Of a stretch of 64,000 nucleotides of DNA, positions 34,086 through 45,505 are shown piece after piece. Each line of letters begins with the position of its first letter. Within the stretch, counting starts at the first letter, position 1. The DNA is taken from contig OX485807.1 of assembly GCA_950295325.1 (NCBI GenBank), positions 43,926,440 to 43,990,439 on the forward strand, read 5' to 3'. The position numbers were made by a program, and so were the translations under genes. Origin of the DNA: Polytrichum commune (lineage: Eukaryota; Streptophyta; Polytrichopsida; Polytrichales; Polytrichaceae). The notes under the pieces are model-generated. The model worked only from the letters and a program-made list of their open reading frames with translations. It had not been told where the DNA came from and did no database searches.

Positions 34086-34662
34086 CAACAGATCTGTCTG
34101 TGCTCCTCAAATGACCGCGCAAGCTTCTCTGCCAGCAACGAAGAACCCTACCAGAAGGAATCTTCCGGCTCCTCCACCTCCTGAGAACTTCCACAAACCA
34201 AACCTGTCTCTAGATCCTCGTGCTGCCCTGCTCGAAAAAAACCCGCTCCTCCACGGAGCTGTCTGCCCTGTGATCTCGGTCATACCATCTCAATGCCAAC
34301 CAATGTTCCTCCCGCACTCTGTACCGACACTCCTCCGCAGACCTGGATGCCTCCACACCTTCTCTCTCTCTCTCTCTCTCCACAACAGATCTGTCTGTGC
34401 TCCTCAAATGACCGCGCAAGCTTCTCTGCCAGCCACGAAGAACCCTACCAGAAGGAATCTTCCGGCTCCTCCACCTCCTCAGAACTTCCACAAACCAAAC
34501 CTGTCTCTAGATCCTCGTGCTGCCCTGCTCGAAAGAAACCCGCTCCTCCACGGAGCTGTTTGCCCTGTGATCTCGGTCATACCATCTCAATGCCAACCAA
34601 TGTTCCTCCCGCACTCTGTACCGACACTCCTCCGCAGACCTGGATGCCTCCACACCTTCATT
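34083..34662. repeat. tandem duplication, 297 bp per unit
   Basis: Two nearly identical units (34083-34379 and 34380-34662) both begin CCACAACAGATCTGTCTGTG and end CCTCCACACCTTC. Differences are few, for example GCAACG versus CCACG and GAGAAC versus CAGAAC, so it is recent. A CT run sits before each unit, suggesting slippage or unequal exchange at the microsatellite. A plus-strand frame of about 197 codons spans both copies because 297 is a multiple of three. I do not consider it a gene. Confidence 0.9.
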
Positions 34663-34780
34663 CCCTTCCTTTCCTTCCTGCCCGCTTTGCAAACCCTCCC
34701 CTGACCGTCAACCTGTTCTGCTTGTCACCACTGAAACCAAATCTCCCAACTCCACAACACCACAAAACCTTCCGCCGCAG

Positions 34781-34811
<31 letters not shown>

Positions 34812-36221
34812 CCCTCCTGTCTGTCTCTCGAACTCTTTGTCTCGCGCACCGACTCCCACCTTCGAGCAACTACCGGCAATTAGCCACTAATTATTGAGAT
34901 CTTAATAAGTTTGAAGATTAATGACATGAGACTAGGTGGGATAAGTCTAACAATGCTATGCAACGGAGGAAAATAGTATGATTTAATATAGGTGCGTTCA
35001 TTCTCACCTTAGGTAAGATTGTCGGACCGTGCTCAAAGAACACTCGAAGAGCAAGGCAAAATACGATATTGAGCGTCGCATGCGGGTAAGAAAAGAAACA
35101 AGAGAATGTGACGAGAAACATTATCTTACGATGACATTTTGAATGTTTGGAAGAATCGATGCTCATACGAACACTAGAAATTTCACCGAGATTCCACTGG
35201 AGCTTTCATAACATTATCCACCAGCGTGCGTGCGTGCATGTGTGCGTTCGTTCGTTCATTCATGTGGGCCTTGAGAATATAACCATGGGATGCAAGGAGA
35301 CGTAGATTAAGTCTCAATTTGCACTAGCTTGGGGCACCCCATAGTTATATTCTCAAGACCCACACGAAACAAACACACAGTGTTTGATAATGTTTTGTTC
35401 ACTGAACTTCACCAAACCTTATCCAATGAGTTTTGACATGCATTATATGCGCCCCTATTACCACTGAAAGGGATAATATCCGTATCCTAGGATACGGGAC
35501 AAAGCCAACAAACGGAAACAAACAAACCACAATGTTATCATCGACGTGAAAGTGAGCCCGCTACTCCTAGGCTTATCCTTTTCATGGGTTAAGCGATTTT
35601 CATTTGCCATATAAAAAGTTAAAGTAGTCTAGTTCACTTACGTCACATGCATGTCCTCCTGCACACCATTGGTGTGGCAACAGTGGCGCCCCTAAAACCT
35701 CCACAAAACCTCGGTTTCCGGACCCCACCACACTGTCTGTACTTTGTGCTCACGGTGGGGCCCACCCGCACGAAAACTCCTTGTGGTGGGTCCCACGGGC
35801 TCCATCCAGCCGACTGAAAGAAAAAGGAGAAAGAAAAAAGAAAAAGCCGCCCGCAAGGACTTCACAAGCTTCAAGTTGACATGTTAACATATGTGTGTGG
35901 ATAGGAGGAGTCGGTGCGGTTACGCCGAAGCTCAAAGCGCTGCAAGGTGGTATATAATGTGCCTTTCTGAGATTTTTAATGCGTTTTCTTTTTCTTTTTC
36001 TTTTAATTTTTATAATGGTGGTGCACTGGTGGTATTTGGATTCGGATGTGCTTTGCTTGTTTTACAGACACAGTGGGGAACAGAATGACTGCTGTGTCAT
36101 GGTGAGGCTGGTGTAATTAAGGCAGCGTGATCTAGGCTTGAGGAATCTTCTTCTCATGTGCATCGAATGCCCCGCCCTTTGTGACGTCATCAGATCCGCG
36201 TCCTAAAATCCCACATGATCA
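34812..36221. other. non-coding region
   Basis: No gene recognised. It contains a GCGT/TTCG simple-repeat patch (35222-35262), the inverted repeat at 35262-35375 and pyrimidine-rich stretches near 35980-36010. Confidence 0.4.
35262..35375. repeat. small foldback element
   Basis: TGTGGGCCTTGAGAATATAA near 35264 pairs with TTATATTCTCAAGACCCACA near 35345, with one mismatch. The arms continue into ACCATGGG/CCCCATAG. About 115 bp, MITE-like. Confidence 0.6.
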
Positions 36222-36719
36222 GGGCCATTTCACACACGAGCCAAGAGCCGTGACCGTGAAGTTGTGAGAGCCCAATACAAAGTGTCCCAAGACACCTCCA
36301 AAATCATGTCGTGTGGTCGCGGACCCTCAAGTGTAGTGTGAAGTCGTATGTGGCCGGGCCCTCAATCAAATGCTATTTCAATGGGTTTCTATTCATGCGG
36401 GTCCTCGCACTTGATAAAATAATAGAAAAAAACCAACAGTTATGGGTGTTTGGAGTGCCATGGTTTACCGGTTTTTTGTGTTGGGCCTACCTCCAAGAGT
36501 TGGTTTTTGAAAATAGTCCAATTTACCATGAAATATGATCCATTAGATGCTATGTAGAAATCCATGCGGACTTTACATCCATCTTGCATTTACATATATA
36601 CTCCGTTGGTCTGTCAAGCGTAGTGTGAGGCGAACTTGGACCGGCTCCACCTTTTCCACCAATGAGAGTGCTTGAAGTGTAATGGTCTCGGGCTGTCAGT
36701 CTCGGGTGTGAAGTGGCCC
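36222..36719. mobile_element. Tourist-like (PIF/Harbinger) MITE, copy 1
   Basis: Ends GGGCCATTTCACACACGAG and its complement CTCGGGTGTGAAGTGGCCC. It is about 75-80% similar over its full length to 50927-51433, and shares termini with 44735-45307. Flanking triplets TCA/TCG are imperfect. No coding capacity. Confidence 0.7.
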
Positions 36720-37127
36720 TCGACCTCCAAGATGTGATGATCTTCGTGCGTTGCATATGTTCCAGAGTCGAATCCTCAAGCTGAAAATGGGAACTTTACG
36801 GAATTTCAGACTTGAAACACAAAAGACCTGATGGGAGATTTTAAAAAACTTCACTTGAATTCCGGCTCCTGCATTGAAGGATAACTCTTACATGGTACCC
36901 ACATTTGTTTACTTTGATAAACGAAACTTATGAATTCACCTAAAACAATCCCAAAACATATTTTTAGTTCCACGCTCTAAGTAAGGGACTTGTTGTAAAC
37001 ATCACGTTTTGTGTTAAAATGGCCAATTTGACACAACATACTAGGTCGTCCTAGATGACAATGTGTTGAATGGGTAACTATCAAGGTACATCAAGGTGAA
37101 GTCGAAAAGGCTACATTGAGTACGGTA

Positions 37128-37316
37128 TTTAGTGTCACTTACTATTTGGAGTTGCAAAATGCTATGTTTTCAAAACTATCAATGTCATTATTTACCAAGT
37201 AAGTTGCTAGTGTTCTATAATGCCCAAGCAATGAATTTGACATTCATTGGTAAAATGTGTGATGTACAGTAAATAGATACAGTAGTGTGTAATTCCAAGT
37301 AGTAAGTGACACTAAA
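37128..37316. mobile_element. MITE with TTAGTGTCACTTACT ends, copy 1
   Basis: The left end TTAGTGTCACTTACTATTTG is mirrored by a right end AGTAAGTGACACTAA. The interior shares AAAATGCTAT, CAAGTAA and GTTCTATAATG with 61962-62151. A truncated relative lies at 17308-17400. Confidence 0.65.
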
Positions 37317-37700
37317 AACAATATTGAGTATAGTTTCCATGAGGTAATAGAGTGTAGTGGCTTTGTGAGATTGTGAGCTATTTTAGTTAATGATCAAGTT
37401 GGCATGAAGGCTTGAGACTGCCAAGTGTTGCATTCTAGTATAGGCAAGCAAAATGTCTCTAATGGAGTGCTAAATGTGCATTCTCAACTATGATATAAGA
37501 GAAAAAGTGGCGCAATTTGTAAATTATAGAGAAAGGGATAGTTGGTCACCATCTAGATTCAACGGCAAGTCTACGATTGAAGTGCGGTAAGCAACAATAA
37601 TTGTGCGTTGGTTTGGTGACAAAGGTTGCTTCGAGTATGCTTCAATGATGTATTCAATTAAATATGAATATATATTTCAAAATCTGGACTTTTTGGTTGC

Positions 37701-37961
37701 TTCAATTCTATCATAAGATCCTACAATACATTTTATGGGAGAAGTGTGAATCCTCACCGATTACTTGAATTTTCATGTTATTAAGATATGATGGGAAAAA
37801 ATCACATATATGTTTCTTGATGTTAAATATATGCAAATAAATGTTGAACAACAAAAATACATTCAAAACAATTGCTAACATGTTTACATAATCAACTTTG
37901 CATATTCTATTGGAGGATCTTACCATACATTCCTATCGTAAGATCCTATGATAGAATTCAA
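37701..37961. mobile_element. MITE-like element with ~24-bp inverted ends
   Basis: TTCAATTCTATCATAAGATC at 37701 is the near complement of GATCCTATGATAGAATTCAA ending at about 37961. The 260-bp interior is AT-rich and shows further GGATCTTAC/GTAAGATCC palindromes. Confidence 0.55.
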
Positions 37962-38029
37962 CATGTTATAAATTATAATTATGGATTTGGGCTTAGTCAA
38001 ATTTTACTTAATATGTGCTTTCATGTTCA

Positions 38030-38740
38030 TAATCAAGAAAGTCCTTGAGGCGATAGTACCATGTTTTCTTGCATATGATGTGGAAGGAGATCAAGTCTTG
38101 AGCCAAAACATGTTTGCTCAAAAGCATCATCTATGATTTTTGGTGGTGTTGGTATATCATGGGATCCATTGCAGTAGACCCCATGGTGCCTTGCAAGTAG
38201 TTGTTGTTTTGTGCCAAGTGTTAAGTCCTTCAACCAAATGTTGGGTAAACGAGGTCCCTTGACTGACTAACCTATGCAAGGTGGCTAAATATTATTTTGG
38301 AACCAATAGCTTGCTCAAGTCCTTGTAATACCATGGGCTCTCGCATTTTTGCTAGCAATATATGGTAGGATGCCAAAGAGAGCAATTTGGCCTAGGTCGT
38401 CATATGCATACTCATGCCCTTCTCAAAAACATTCTAATGAGATTTTTCAAAATTTCCTACCCAAATCTTTGCACCATATGTAGAAGCTAAAAACAATGAC
38501 ACTTTGAATAAATCCCAACACGTGACTCCAAATCATGTTTTTTTCTTTGTGATGCACCACCTCTTACTTGATGGCTCATAGTAGCCATGTGAGTAGATTG
38601 AAGCCAACGTATTTACACTCGTGAACTAAATCCCTTCATCATGCAAGGTAGAATCCTTTTTTGTTGAATTTCCTTTCATTTCAGCCAAAGATCACCATTT
38701 TGGTCTTGAACTGTTAGTAGATCACCTATGGTAGAAGGAA
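38030..38740 (-). mobile_element. decayed LINE fragment (minus strand)
   Basis: Translated on the minus strand, the region gives short blocks reminiscent of the end of a plant non-LTR reverse transcriptase: a TKMVIFG motif, then ECKYVGFNL, then a Trp/Cys-containing tail. They are broken by several stops and shifts. The order and spacing (K.KVMVF..., YLG) fit the region after the RT catalytic core. No catalytic YxDD box is present. Confidence 0.4.
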
Positions 38741-39496
38741 TGCAAAATTTACATATGTTGTTGAGAAGTCTTTGTAAGCTTGCTCATGATTTGGAAAGCA
38801 AGACAAAGCCGTTGGCATTAAAAAATAGTGATAATTACACTTCTCACCATGTGATTGACTTTTCTAGTTTTTTTAGATATAACAATGATATCATTAGAAG
38901 ATATTGGGGGTCATTTTGACAAATACCCTTGACATACAATACACTTTGTCATGGGCAAGCACGGGTGAGTGCACTAAATAGTGTATTTAGTGTCATCAAT
39001 TCTATTTTTCTTGCTCAATGCTAATTGTAAACCCCCATGTAGTGCCATCGACACTCAATGTAAACCTAACATCATTTGTCGTTTCTTGTAAAAAAAAATT
39101 GAGCATTATAGATCTACAATGTTGTAATTATTGTCACTTCACTATGTGATTTTTCATCCATATTTAATCATCCATGGCAAGATTTCACTACAAAAGTGTT
39201 AGGATGCAAAAATGTATCAGACTTTCTTTCAATATTTACATGGATTTCATCCAACCTTTGATCAAATACGACGATACTTGTCAACTTACTCATAAGATGT
39301 GTCATTGGAAGAGTTACCACAATGACATAAAATACCACATGACACTAAATATATTACTTAGAGTAGTGCTTAGTTCATTTTGTTCCATATATGGAGATTG
39401 TGTCATGTTCTTGTCATGTGCAAGGTATGTGAAGATCTCATCATATTATGGAATACTCATTAGATTCCATATTTACTATTCAATGTCCATTGAGGA

Positions 39497-39857
39497 AGCC
39501 CCAGGCTAGATCACATCTTCATTCGGCTGGGCCCCGCCCTTCCCACACCTCCTTCACTCCCCGGTCTTCCTACCCGCACCTTCGTGGGAACTCTTCCATG
39601 TTGGGAACCAATGTGACAATATCGTGTCACTTAAGCCATTAAGCTCCTTTGGCATGTGAAGGAACTCCATCGATTAACTTGGAAATTATGAAAGTGATGT
39701 CAACTTGAATATTTGTAATTTTGACCAGGAATTGTCACATTGGTTCCCAACGAGGAGGAGTTCCCACGCAGGTGCATGCAGGAAGACCATACAACAAAAA
39801 AGGCGTGGGAAGGGCGGGGCCCAGACGAATGAAGATGTGATCTAGCCCGGCCGGGAC
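39497..39857. mobile_element. MULE-like foldback element with 9-bp target duplication
   Basis: Arms of about 120-140 bp face each other. The left contains CTAGATCACATCTTCATTCG and GGGCCCCGCCC, the right their complements. Flanks are CATTGAGGA (39488-39496) and CACTGAGGA (39858-39866), a 9-bp direct repeat with one mismatch. Another shared string in the arms is TTGGGAACCAATGTGACAAT. Confidence 0.7.
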
Positions 39858-40146
39858 ACTGAGGAATGGTATATCTTTATTTAGATTTTAGATTTTCTTT
39901 TTCTTTTTTGTTTAATCATAATCCTCCTTGTCCAAATTGTGGTTTAATCATAATCCTTGGCCTTGTCCATCTATGAATGTGAGTCACCTTCCCAAAATAT
40001 TAATGTGTGATCATATCATAGCTTGGTGTGACTATAATGATCTCTCTCAATCATTTTTTACTACCTCTCTGTCAGAATACACGCCCGTATCAAATTGGTA
40101 GACATTTATAGTGAGTGGAAAATCAATGAGGAAAAGACTATTGCAG

Positions 40147-40392
40147 GGATGGGGATTCGTGGCACTCGCTAAAAATCATCCATCCAAGATATCGTGGATG
40201 AAGTAGCTCCAATAAAAAAAGCCCCCCTATGGGGTTGAGGGCCGATTCATTCGAATGTGATGTCACTAGACTAATTCGGGGTCTTTGACTCTATTTCCGG
40301 AATCAAATTGCCTACAAATAGCCATTTAGATGATTCCTGTGTTTTTTTCATCCACACGGATGATTTTTAGTGAGTGCCACGAATCCCCGGCC
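40147..40392. mobile_element. MITE with GGGGATTCGTGGCACTC ends, copy 1
   Basis: Inverted ends of about 30 bp (GGGGATTCGTGGCACTCGCT and complement) bound 246 bp. A 9-bp direct repeat CTATTGCAG flanks it (40138-40146 and 40393-40401), as expected for MULE-type insertion. It is about 90% similar to the copy at 43199-43461, in the same orientation. Confidence 0.8.
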
Positions 40393-40402
40393 CTATTGCA
40401 GG

Positions 40403-41979
40403 CCTCTCTACTTGTTGGAGATAATGTGGCCCCAATACACCAGGTCGTCCATTTACATCTTGTTGGAGACTTGGGTGGCATGAAATAAAAGTGGCATAGA
40501 GTAATATCAAAGCACATAAAATAAAAGAATGACCAAATTTTCCTATAGAAATTAAATTTAGCCAATTAGATGAAAGATGTGGAGCGGTTATTCTTATTTT
40601 TTTAAATTCACATTGACTCTATTTTTGAGAATAAATGTGAGAAATATTGCAATCCACACTAATGGGATAATTTAGTGTATCAAATATAGATTCTTTTTTG
40701 GGGGTGAAGGTGACCAATTTTGGTCTTTATAATATCTCTATTTATACCTTCTAGTATGTAAAATTTTGATAGTCCAAAATATGGTTGAATTTTTAAACTT
40801 CATGTGTATAACATTATTCAACTGAGTTCGCACACTAGTTGGGGTTGGGAATGAGCTATATAATAAGTTGGATTATATTATGTTTATTCTCACATCAGAG
40901 CATTGCATTAGCAAATTAAGTTTTTAAGCAAATTAAGATGAAGATGATCAATTGTCAGACCTTTTGAACATGAAAGTGGTTAATAATCTTATCAAGTGCT
41001 TTACTCTTTTTCTTTTTTTTTGGCACAAATTGAAATCTTCAATTGCAAAACGGAACTAGAATGCAACCAACACAGGCGAACCAACACATCCCGAGTGCTT
41101 TACATGCCTTTGGGTGCACAGTTGGTGGCAACCATGTACATTCAATAAGTCTTGATACAATTCATTAAATATAAGCACACTTAATCGGTTTGAATGTGTA
41201 TGAATACTTGTGTAAGAAGGAGGAGTCAACTAAACTATTATTTTAGAAACTTTAAATAGAACGATAATTTAAGTTTCATTTTAGAATAACAAAGACCTTT
41301 TCAAATGGTAAGTCACATAAATTACAAGGTCCTCAATGCTAATGAGGATTTTGTAGTATTTTTGACTTCTAAGTCAATTACATGCTTATTGACGATTCCA
41401 CTTTGGAGATGAAATCCCAATCAATTGCTTATTTACTAGGGGGAAATGAGCATATATATTGGATTTTGAACCCTAAAGGTGAAGTGCACTCCATATGGGT
41501 TTTGTGGACAAGCAACCTTCAAGAATGTAAGGGCAGTTTTATTTTATTTTGTTTGAAGTTGAGCGGGGCGGCAATAGTTTTCAATCCCGACATAAACAAA
41601 TTAATTTTTATTAATTTTTTATTTTTAATCGACAGGGTTGCTCAAGGGTGTTGGATCGCAGGCATGGGCCACGACACCCCTCCCCCTGAAAATTCGTAAA
41701 TTTATGATGGGGTCATGGCTTAACAGAGCAGGCTCCATGCAATTTGGCATGAGCTCTAGCCCCAACCGGTAATTATTGATAATCCTATTTCTAGCAATGT
41801 AGAGCTCAAAGATATGCTTTGGCATGTCCCATTTACACAAAATTTTGACAAAGGATGAATGCAAAAAAGAAGACACTTTCATATTTTTGGCACTCCTTTC
41901 AAAACTCATGACACATTAGATTTATCCATAAAGTCCCTTAAAGAGAGCCGAAAACATTCCGTCAAGAGCTTGTTGGCTT
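40403..41979. other. non-coding region with a solo arm of the foldback family
   Basis: No gene recognised. The part 41380-41510 (CCCAATCAATTGCTTATTTA, then CATATATATTGGATTTTG) matches the inner arm of the foldback elements at 43.2, 49.4 and 52.0 kb without a partner arm. It is a truncated member. Confidence 0.5.
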
Positions 41980-42960
41980 GTCGTGTATCGGAACCTATTT
42001 TGAAAGTTGGGGTGAAACTTTTGAGACCCTCTCTTTCCACCTCTCAAAGTTTGAGAGATTTATAAGATCTAAAATAAGGAATGCACATGGGACCGTTATC
42101 CTAAGTCTTGGATCAACCTATGCAAGGTTAGCTTGGCCCCCCCATCCTAGTAGGACAAGCTAGAAATCCGGTTTTTAATAGCCGTACACCACTCCGTGTG
42201 AATGATAGTTCAAGCATTGAGAGATCTTAAGTGGCATTGTGTTATTTCTCATAAATGCAAGGTTTAGGACTAAACCCGTGGTTTCATATGGTGTACTTGA
42301 CAAACAATCCTAGTGTATCTCAATATCGTTGTAAAAAATGAGTCAAAAAGGCCCCTTCCCCTTCTAGTGTATCCCCAAACAACATGTTTGAATGAAAATG
42401 AAATGGTGAAAAACCAAATTCAAGCTGTCCAAACTTTGCAGGAACCGGACCAACAATTTACAATAGTTTTCATTGGAAACAAGCTATCACTAGTGAAATG
42501 ATTCCTTCTTTTGTCAAACAGATCCAAGTTTGGCCCCTTCTCCGGGGCATTACCCTTCAGACTATTTGGATTGAGCGCATCGACAAGGTGTTTCACTAAG
42601 AACAATGGCACAAGTCCAAAGTCAAACACCTTGTTATGTATGCCAAGGTGGCGTGGAAGAGGGTAGGTTAAACATAACAGGATTGGTGCCTATTCGCCTG
42701 AAGCTCTACTCAAAAGGATTCAACCATACTTAGAGATAGGATCAGTCTTTGTCGACGTGAAAACACGAGGATCACTTGGAATTAGAAACAATAACGCATT
42801 TAGCCTTGTAGGAACTTTCTATGTTCATTGAGTGGCATGGAGGTTTTCCTTGATAGGTGATTTTGGTGAGTTATCCTTGGTAAGGTCGGTTCTTCATCAC
42901 TCTTTCTTTACATGATGTCATTACACGTCCATGGGGGTCTGTCTCCCTCCCGTTGAAGAA
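41980..42960 (+). mobile_element. decayed LINE fragment (plus strand)
   Basis: A plus-strand translation near 42509-42669 reads FVKQIQVWPLLRGITLQTIW, then IERIDKVFH, a stop, and EQWHKSKVKH. This is the C-terminal zf-RVT-like tail typical of plant LINE ORF2 (pattern LLRGI..W.IWIERND.VF). Upstream and downstream blocks, including one near 42890-42945 reading SLHVHGGLSPSR, keep the theme but are full of stops. No RT catalytic residues are in the window. Confidence 0.5.
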
Positions 42961-43168
42961 GTATGCACGTTTCATTGGTGCTTGAATCTTAATTCATTTG
43001 GGGCTGGCTGACTTGTTGGCCTTCTGTCAGAATAAGAAACTTTCTTGTGTATTATAAAGCAAAGCATGACAGTCTTGGAGGCTAGGTCGGGGGTGATTTG
43101 AAACCCAGCCCTGACCGATTGTTTCCAAACATGGTAGGGTGTATTGATACAAGCTCGGCCTTTCATAA

Positions 43169-44366
43169 GGAGGACGCTAAATACCCCCCCACGAACTAGG
43201 CTGGGGATTCGTGGCACTCAAGTAAAATCATCCATCCAAGATATCGTGGATGAAGTGGCTCCAATAAAAAAAATCCCCCCTATGGGGTTGAGGGCCGATT
43301 CATTTGAATGTGACGTCACTAGACTAATTCGGGGCCTTTAACTCTATTTCCGGAATAAAAATTGCCCAAAAATAGCCATTTAGATGATTCCTGTGTTTTT
43401 TTCATCCGCACGGATGATTTTACTTGAGTGCCACGAATCCCCATGCCACGAATCCCCAGCCCACGAACTAATAGGGATTCCATATTCGGGCGGGGGCAGC
43501 CCTCCCACGAAATTTCTGGCCCCGCCCGGATTTTTTCCAAACCCGCCCGAAAATAGCTGCCCGCCCCGCCCGAAAACGAAAAAAACATTGCTCTTCCATT
43601 CTTGAACGCCGCTTGACTACAAATCCCATATTGAGTGCACTTCACCTTCAAGGTCTCAAATCCAATATATATGTGCACTTCCACCTAGTAAATAAGGCAT
43701 TAAATGGGATTTCATTCCGGAAGTGAAACCGTCAACCAAGAATGTAATTAACTTGGAAGTCAAAAAATTAGAAAATCCTCATCAACATTGAGGTTATAAT
43801 TTTTATGACTTACCATTTGAAATTGTCTTTGTCATTCTAAAATGACACTTAAATTTAGTGTGCTGATGTGGTATGTATATTTTATAATATTTTAGATAAT
43901 TTTGGCTACTTTCAAGAATATTCATACGGACTTATTCTAATTAAGTGTGATTTAATGTAATTATGTCTAATTAAACGAAGACAATTTCAAATGGTAAGTC
44001 ATAAAAATTATAACCTCAATGTTGATGAGGATTTTCTAATTTTTTGACTTCCAAGTTAATTACATTCTTGGTTGATGGTTTCACTTCCGGAATGAAATCC
44101 CATTTAATGCCTTATTTACTAGGTGGAAGTGCACATATATATTGGATTTGAGACCTTGAAGGTGAAGTGCACTCAATATGGGATTTGTAGTCAAGCGGCG
44201 TTCAAGAATGGAAGAGCAATGTTTTTTTCGTTTTCGGGCGGGGCGGGCAGCTATTTTCGGGCGGGTTTGGAAAAAATCCGGGCGGGGCCAGAAATTTCGT
44301 GGGAGGGCTGCCCCCGCCCGAATATGGAATCCCTATTAGTTCGTGGGGGGGTATTTAGCGTCCTCC
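43169..44366. mobile_element. palindromic foldback element (MULE-like), copy A
   Basis: Ends GGAGGACGCTAAATACCCCC and complement; perfect 9-bp target duplication CTTTCATAA (43160-43168 and 44367-44375). The arms of about 420 bp are near-perfect complements and include GGGCGGG-rich segments, then a conserved GGAAGTGCACATATATATTG block. A younger MITE sits inside the left arm (43199-43461). Frames read through an arm (starting MEVHIYIGFETLKV) recur in every copy and are not a gene. Confidence 0.9.
43199..43461. mobile_element. nested MITE with GGGGATTCGTGGCACTC ends, copy 2
   Basis: Inserted in the left arm of copy A with a perfect 9-bp duplication CACGAACTA (43190-43198 and 43462-43470). Ends are GGCTGGGGATTCGTGGCACT and complement. 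The right end carries an extra 15-bp duplication (ATGCCACGAATCCCC). Same family as 40147-40392. Confidence 0.9.
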
Positions 44367-44530
44367 CTTTCATAACTACAAACCTCCTAAACTAAGCAGT
44401 ATGCATTCCGACACTTTACATTACAGAATTATAGCAATCTCCACCACAATCCATGTGGATGTTGACTCGACTACTGAAGAAGGAGTCCAGCTGACAGGCA
44501 GGCCGCACTGTTTGGACGGTGGTAATCCAG

Positions 44531-44555
44531 CTTAGCTTAGCTTAGCTTAGCTTAG
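44531..44555. repeat. (CTTAG)5 microsatellite
   Basis: Five perfect CTTAG units. Confidence 0.9.
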
Positions 44556-44734
44556 AGTGCTTTGGTGGTGAATAATAAAATATTAAACCTAGTTTCTTCT
44601 TCCAAGTGATCGATAGCTAGCCAGCCGGCCCGGAGCAGCTCATGTCCCGGCCACAGCCTCCCACCAGAAGAAGTCGTGTCTGGTTTAGGAAAACCCATCT
44701 GAAGCTGCTTTCAGGACAGCCACTGGAGTACTTA

Positions 44735-45307
44735 GGGCCACTTCACACACAAGACTGAAGGCCCTTGACCATTGCGATCTAAGAGCTCTCATTGGTCGAA
44801 AGGCCAGAGACCATCCAAGTTCGCTTCCTTCACACGCGAAGGTGAAGGCCTAAAGGTTCAAAGAAGACTTTATGGATGAAAATTCTACATGGAGTTTTTT
44901 ATGGCGGATTATGGATAAGGTTGCACGGTCTCTCTGAATTTTCGTCATACCCACTTCCAAGAGGTGGGCCTGACGCAAATTCCAGGAGACCATGATTTTT
45001 TTTTAATAAAAAATTTCAACATGATAGATTTAAGGATAAAGTCCAAGACAAACAGACACCACCAAGTAATTCTCTTAAATTGATAGAGTTTGAGGCATAT
45101 TATATTACACCAAATCCTCCCCTCTTTTTTTGCCACCAAAATATGTAATGGCCCCGCAACATGGTCCATTCTCACTTCACACTATGCTCGAGGGCCCGTG
45201 ACCACATAAAATGCTTTTCCCAACACCCATGGTATGGCCTTTGGATGAGAGTCAAGGGACCTCACCATTACAAGGTCACGGCTCTTGGCTCAAGTGTGAA
45301 GTGGCCC
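44735..45307. mobile_element. Tourist-like (PIF/Harbinger) MITE, copy 2
   Basis: Ends GGGCCACTTCACAC and complement, flanked on both sides by TTA (44732-44734 and 45308-45310), the target preference of PIF/Harbinger. Subterminal sequence includes AGAGCCGTGACC-like strings shared with the copies at 36.2 and 50.9 kb. Internal sequence differs, so it is a distinct subfamily. Confidence 0.75.
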
Positions 45308-45343
45308 TTACATTATGTATGGACCATCAACACGTCACTCGCT

Positions 45344-45505
45344 CCCTAAAATATGTGATTGGCCATTCAACTCGTCCTGGGACCACTTTAGTTTACATCA
45401 AGGAAAAATTGTGAGAGTGACCATGGAGCTTGAGGTCCCCAAAAGCTTTATTTTCATGCCAATATTATCAACTGTCATGGTCCAATGGGTTTTGCGGTGA
45501 GAGAG
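45344..45505. repeat. dispersed repeat shared with 56915-57085
   Basis: Shared strings are TTCAACTCGTCCTGGGACCACTT-type sequence, GAGAGTGACCATG, then ATTATC, ACTG..ACGGTCCAA.ACGTTTTGCGGTGGGA or close variants. The two copies are in the same orientation and about 80% alike. Confidence 0.6.

Noticed and set aside
34111-34883. Plus-strand frames of 196-197 codons across the 297-bp duplication
   Set aside because: Length is explained by the duplication; composition is CT-rich low complexity and no homologous domain is seen.
44123-44395. Repeated frame beginning MEVHIYIGFETLKV (also at 43684, 49586 and 50380)
   Set aside because: It is the inner arm of the foldback elements and occurs in opposite orientations within one palindrome. 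No independent coding evidence.
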